A stretch of 64,000 nucleotides of DNA from Terribacillus sp. FSL K6-0262 (GTDB lineage Bacteria; Bacillota; Bacilli; Bacillales; Amphibacillaceae), in the NCBI RefSeq assembly GCF_037977385.1, contig NZ_CP150277.1, positions 1,279,001-1,343,000 of the forward strand, written 5' to 3'. The notes below the pieces were generated by a model. The model had not been told where the DNA came from and did not search any database. It worked only from the letters and a program-made list of their open reading frames with translations. The position numbers and the translations under genes are program-made. Positions 61,428-64,000 of the stretch are shown one piece after another; the stretch's first letter is position 1, and each line of letters starts with the position of its first letter.

Positions 61428-61778
61428 ATGGCAAAAATATCAGCATTGGTACTAAAACCAGAAAGAGATTTCGCTGCCAAGTCCGTACCATCCGACCCGC
61501 AAGGCATTCAAAAATATGTAGGCGGCTCACCGATCATGACAAGATTGGTTGATGGTATCGTCGTTGTCAGCAACGAAAATGCTACGGAAAATGATCCATT
61601 GAATTTCACCATTTTCCAGCGTCACAATGATCACGTCCATGAATTAGGCAAGCTCCATGGCGATGCTGTTTTTGCAGCAGAATCCGATAAAGGGCTGACT
61701 AGTCTCGACAAGGAGCAGAAGCAGACGGTCAAAGGCTGGTTCCAGTTCGGCCGGGATAAATTGTTATTGAACGAATAA
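61428..61778 (+). CDS. Small protein, possibly DUF3846-like
   Basis: 116 residues starting MAKISALVLKPERDFAAKSV. The layout (N-terminal beta strand ALVLKPERD, then GIQKYVGGSPIM, a central IVVVSNEN and GKLHGDAVFAAES) resembles DUF3846 proteins, which carry a YVGG-type motif and a later GDAV segment. This is a judgement by eye. GAAGGAGAG lies 9 nt before the ATG. Function unknown; cotranscription with the flavin oxidoreductase is likely. Confidence 0.6.
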   Translation: MAKISALVLKPERDFAAKSVPSDPQGIQKYVGGSPIMTRLVDGIVVVSNENATENDPLNFTIFQRHNDHVHELGKLHGDAVFAAESDKGLTSLDKEQKQTVKGWFQFGRDKLLLNE

Positions 61779-61780
61779 TC

Positions 61781-61810
61781 AAAACCCCCTCTCATCGTGA
61801 GAGGGGGTTT
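61781..61810. terminator. Bidirectional terminator
   Basis: Stem AAACCCCCTCTCA/TGAGAGGGGGTTT with a 3-4-nt loop between convergent genes. Confidence 0.85.
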
Positions 61811-61812
61811 CA

Positions 61813-62988
61813 TTATGCTTGCCGCTTTTCAACGAAACGCTTGATTCGTTTCATCGCTTCGGTCAGCTGTTTCATGGAAGTTGCATAAGAACAGCGGATA
61901 TGGCCTTCCCCGCTTTCCCCGAAGACACTGCCGGGCACAACGGCGACCTTTTCTTCCATCAGCAAGGCTTCCGCAAAGGCTTCCGAGCTCATTCCTGTTT
62001 CTTGGATGGACGGAAAAATATAGAAAGCTCCGCCAGGTCTGTTTGTCATCAAACCCATTTCTTCGAAAGCTGACGTTACAAAGTTTCGACGTTGGCGATA
62101 GCTTTTCTTCATATGCTCAACACTGGCCGATCCGCTGCGCAGTGCTTCAACTGCACCGTATTGAGCCATTGTCGGTGCACACATGATGGTGTACTGATGG
62201 ATTTTCGTCATCGCTTGAATCAATTCAGCGGGTCCTGCGGCATAACCGAGGCGCCAGCCTGTCATCGCAAACGATTTGGAGAATCCAGAAATGAGGATTG
62301 TTCGCTCCTGCATGTGCGGCAAATTGGAAAAGCTGACATAGTCAGCTTCATAGCTAAGCTCTGCATATATCTCGTCGGATAGGACAAGTAAATCATGGGC
62401 TTCCACAAGCTCTGCGATCGGCTGCAGTTCCTCCCGATTCAGCATCGTGCCTGTAGGGTTATTCGGATTACAAAGGATGATTGCCTTTGTTTTTGGCGTA
62501 AGGGCATCCTCCAGCTCTTCCGGCTGCAGTTTGAAGCCATTTTCTGCCTTTGTGCCAACGGAAATGGGTACTCCGCCTGCCAATGATACAGCCGAGGCAT
62601 AAGCTACAAAGCATGGCTCGACGATGATTACCTCATCACCAGGATTGAGGATTGCCCGCAATGCAATATCGATAGCCTGGCTTGCCCCAACCGTTACGAT
62701 CACTTGATCCGCAGGCCGGTAAGATACCGAAAATGTCGTTTTGAGATATTCGGAAATCAATTCACGCAATTCCAGCAGCCCGGCATTGGCCGTATATGCT
62801 GTATATCCTTGCTCCAGTGAATGATAGCTTGCTTCGATGACATTCCACGGTGTGACGAAATCCGGCTCGCCGACCCCAAGGGAAATCACATTATCCATTG
62901 TCGAAGCCAAATCGAAAAAGCGCCTGATCCCGGATGGTTTCAATGCATCTACGTGATCTGCAATGAAGCGGCTTGTATCGGAACTCAT
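61813..62988 (-). CDS. alaT: Class I PLP-dependent aminotransferase (AlaT/PatA-like)
   Basis: 391 residues. VISLGVGEPDFVTPWNV, YTANAGLLELRELI, LCNPNNPTGTML, SDEIYAELSYE and the PLP lysine in ISGFSKSFAMTGWRLGY; C-terminal RCSYATSMKQL contains the substrate carboxylate Arg. The start overlaps the stop of the Lrp/AsnC regulator (ATGA). In B. subtilis the alaR-alaT pair (yugG-yugH) makes alanine from pyruvate, which fits this arrangement. Confidence 0.88.
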   Translation of the reverse strand: MSSDTSRFIADHVDALKPSGIRRFFDLASTMDNVISLGVGEPDFVTPWNVIEASYHSLEQGYTAYTANAGLLELRELISEYLKTTFSVSYRPADQVIVTVGASQAIDIALRAILNPGDEVIIVEPCFVAYASAVSLAGGVPISVGTKAENGFKLQPEELEDALTPKTKAIILCNPNNPTGTMLNREELQPIAELVEAHDLLVLSDEIYAELSYEADYVSFSNLPHMQERTILISGFSKSFAMTGWRLGYAAGPAELIQAMTKIHQYTIMCAPTMAQYGAVEALRSGSASVEHMKKSYRQRRNFVTSAFEEMGLMTNRPGGAFYIFPSIQETGMSSEAFAEALLMEEKVAVVPGSVFGESGEGHIRCSYATSMKQLTEAMKRIKRFVEKRQA

Positions 62989-63482
62989 GGACTCACCGGC
63001 ATTCTGTGATCGTTATCGTCATCCTCACCAAAGATAATGCCATCATGTTTATATTTTTTCAGGATGAAGTGTGTCGTCGTCGAAATGACTGTGTCCAAAG
63101 TGGATAGCTTTTCGGAAACGAATCGCGCAACTTGTGACATTGTCTTTCCTTCGACGGATACAGATAAATCATAGGCACCTGACATCAGATAGACAGCTTT
63201 CACTTCAGGGAAACGATAAATCCGTTCCGCCACATCATCGAATCCCTTGCCGCGTACTGGTGTCACTTTCACGTCTATCATAGCAGTCACGCCTTCATAT
63301 CCGCGTACCTCTGCCCAGTCGATCAATGTTGAATAGCCATGGACGATTTGCATCTCCTCAAATTTGCCGATGGCCGCTTCCACTTCCTCTGAGGAGAGCT
63401 CCACCATCCGTGCTATCGTATGTACATCCATCCTGCCGTTCTTTTCCAGCAGCTCCAGTATTTCTATCTCTTTCTTATCCAA
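62985..63482 (-). CDS. alaR: Lrp/AsnC-family regulator (AlaR-like)
   Basis: 165 residues. N-terminal HTH (EIEILELLEKNGRMDVHTIARMVELSSEEVEAAIGKFEEMQIVHGY) and a RAM ligand-binding domain (VTAMIDVKVTPVRGKGFDDVAERIYRFPEVKAVYLMSGAYDLSV). Such proteins bind amino acids and regulate their metabolism. It is coupled to the aminotransferase, so alanine control is likely. The C-terminal tail (YKHDGIIFGEDDDNDH) is unusually acidic. Confidence 0.9.
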   Translation of the reverse strand: MDKKEIEILELLEKNGRMDVHTIARMVELSSEEVEAAIGKFEEMQIVHGYSTLIDWAEVRGYEGVTAMIDVKVTPVRGKGFDDVAERIYRFPEVKAVYLMSGAYDLSVSVEGKTMSQVARFVSEKLSTLDTVISTTTHFILKKYKHDGIIFGEDDDNDHRMPVSP

Positions 63483-63575
63483 GTCCCGTCACTCCTCTAA
63501 TCCCTTAATATTGTACGTTCTATTTTATCTGAAATAAAAAGATTGAGAAACCGAAAACGGATACACCTTCGATTT

Positions 63576-64000
63576 TTAACCAATGATGACCCGCTCTTCC
63601 GGGTTCCTTACTGCTGTCTTCTTGATCCGGAACGCCAAAGCAAACGCAATCGTAATCGGGCCAACCCGCCCCATGAACATAAGGATCGAGAGCAGTATTT
63701 TGCCTGCTTCCGAAAGTTCCGGTGTCAGTCCCAATGTCATCCCGACCGTACCGAATGCAGAGAGCACTTCGAATGCAATATAGTTGAGCGCGGCCCCCTT
63801 TTCCGTAACGGCCAGCAGAAACACGAATACAGAGACGAGAAGGACAGAATACGTCGTAATGGAAAAAGCACGGAATACCAAATCCCCAGGTATCCGCCGA
63901 TTCCTGATATTCACTTCCTGTTTCCCTTTTATCAGTGCCCATACCGCAAACAGCAAAATGGCAAAGGTAGTCACCTTAATACCCCCTGCCGTCCCTCCGG
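63576..64000 (-). CDS. KtrB/TrkH-type potassium transporter subunit (5' end outside window)
   Basis: C-terminal 140 residues of an ion-channel-like Trk/Ktr membrane subunit; the frame is open to the window edge. GGTAGGIKVTTFAILL at the start of the visible part is the K+-pore/intramembrane-loop motif of repeat D, followed by helices VFRAFSITTYSVLLVSVFVFLLA and FEVLSAFGTVGMTLGLTPELSEAGKILLSILMFMGRVGPITIAFAL (last pore segment with SAFGTVG). It would pair with a cytosolic KtrA/C subunit outside the window. The segment 63483-63575 has no other gene. Confidence 0.88.
   Translation of the reverse strand, partial: GGTAGGIKVTTFAILLFAVWALIKGKQEVNIRNRRIPGDLVFRAFSITTYSVLLVSVFVFLLAVTEKGAALNYIAFEVLSAFGTVGMTLGLTPELSEAGKILLSILMFMGRVGPITIAFALAFRIKKTAVRNPEERVIIG

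Noticed and set aside
1..64000. CRISPR arrays, prophage modules, tRNA or rRNA genes, antibiotic biosynthesis clusters
   Set aside because: No regularly spaced repeats, no phage structural or integrase genes, no tRNA-like cloverleaf or rRNA segment and no NRPS/PKS or RiPP genes were seen on either strand.

Overview
This 64 kb window looks like chromosomal DNA of a spore-former-type Bacillaceae (Firmicutes). Strong GGAGG-type ribosome sites, frequent TTG/GTG starts, TATAAT promoters, many hairpin-plus-T terminators and gene neighbourhoods familiar from Bacillus subtilis (csbB-yfhO, ytcD/ytbD/ytbE, alaR-alaT, ytrA-ytrB type, glcT-ptsG, nadE, mscL, gspA, niaR) all point that way. No rRNA, tRNA, CRISPR array or prophage was seen. 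The genus cannot be fixed from the sequence by eye. Identifications rest on recognised motifs and family resemblance; no searches were run.

Left part (1-16.5 kb): a translationally coupled csbB-gtcA-yfhO set for cell-envelope polymer glycosylation (yfhO runs off the left edge), a decayed HAD phosphatase, a flavoprotein related to ferredoxin-NADP reductase, a GGDEF fossil, guanine deaminase, an HxlR-type regulator with an operator inside its own promoter, two small membrane proteins, an FAD-linked D-lactate/glycolate dehydrogenase, a malic/malolactic enzyme with an AEC-type malate permease, a nitroreductase, an aminobenzoyl-glutamate uptake and hydrolysis operon (abgB-abgT) and an ABC exporter.

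Middle part (16.5-43 kb): HAD phosphatase, sugar/H+ symporter, an ABC-2 exporter preceded by an unusual degenerate-ABC/LytTR regulator, YueI, a flavin reductase-like protein with a 5'-deleted SDR, NiaR, GT8 glycosyltransferase, shikimate kinase, aldo/keto reductase, Mn-pyrophosphatase, AAG glycosylase with an MFS exporter, MscL, NadE, stress-type SDR, CDF efflux, HD protein, M15 peptidase, a 280-bp MITE-like repeat, glucose dehydrogenase, two tandem soluble chemoreceptors, a YtxH-like protein, an RsbR-hydrolase-PHP phosphatase operon and a nucleoside hydrolase.

Right part (43-64 kb): an IS200/IS605 element next to an IS1182-family element. The IS1182 copy is flanked by a perfect 27-bp direct repeat that is itself the terminator of the neighbouring sigma-factor gene. 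Then come a GntR-ABC ATPase-permease-ECF sigma operon, FabI, a 1143-residue polytopic membrane protein, the ytcD/ytbD/ytbE cluster, glcT-ptsG with its RNA antiterminator leader, an Old Yellow Enzyme with a small companion, alaT-alaR, and the 3' end of a KtrB-type potassium transporter.

Most of the window is ordinary core and stress-adaptation content. The less ordinary items are the degenerate ABC-LytTR regulator, the ECF sigma factor at the end of a YtrA-type ABC operon, the IS1182 insertion that duplicated a whole terminator with a canonical A6G frameshift site in its transposase, an FNR-like protein with an eroded NADPH site, and several gene fossils.
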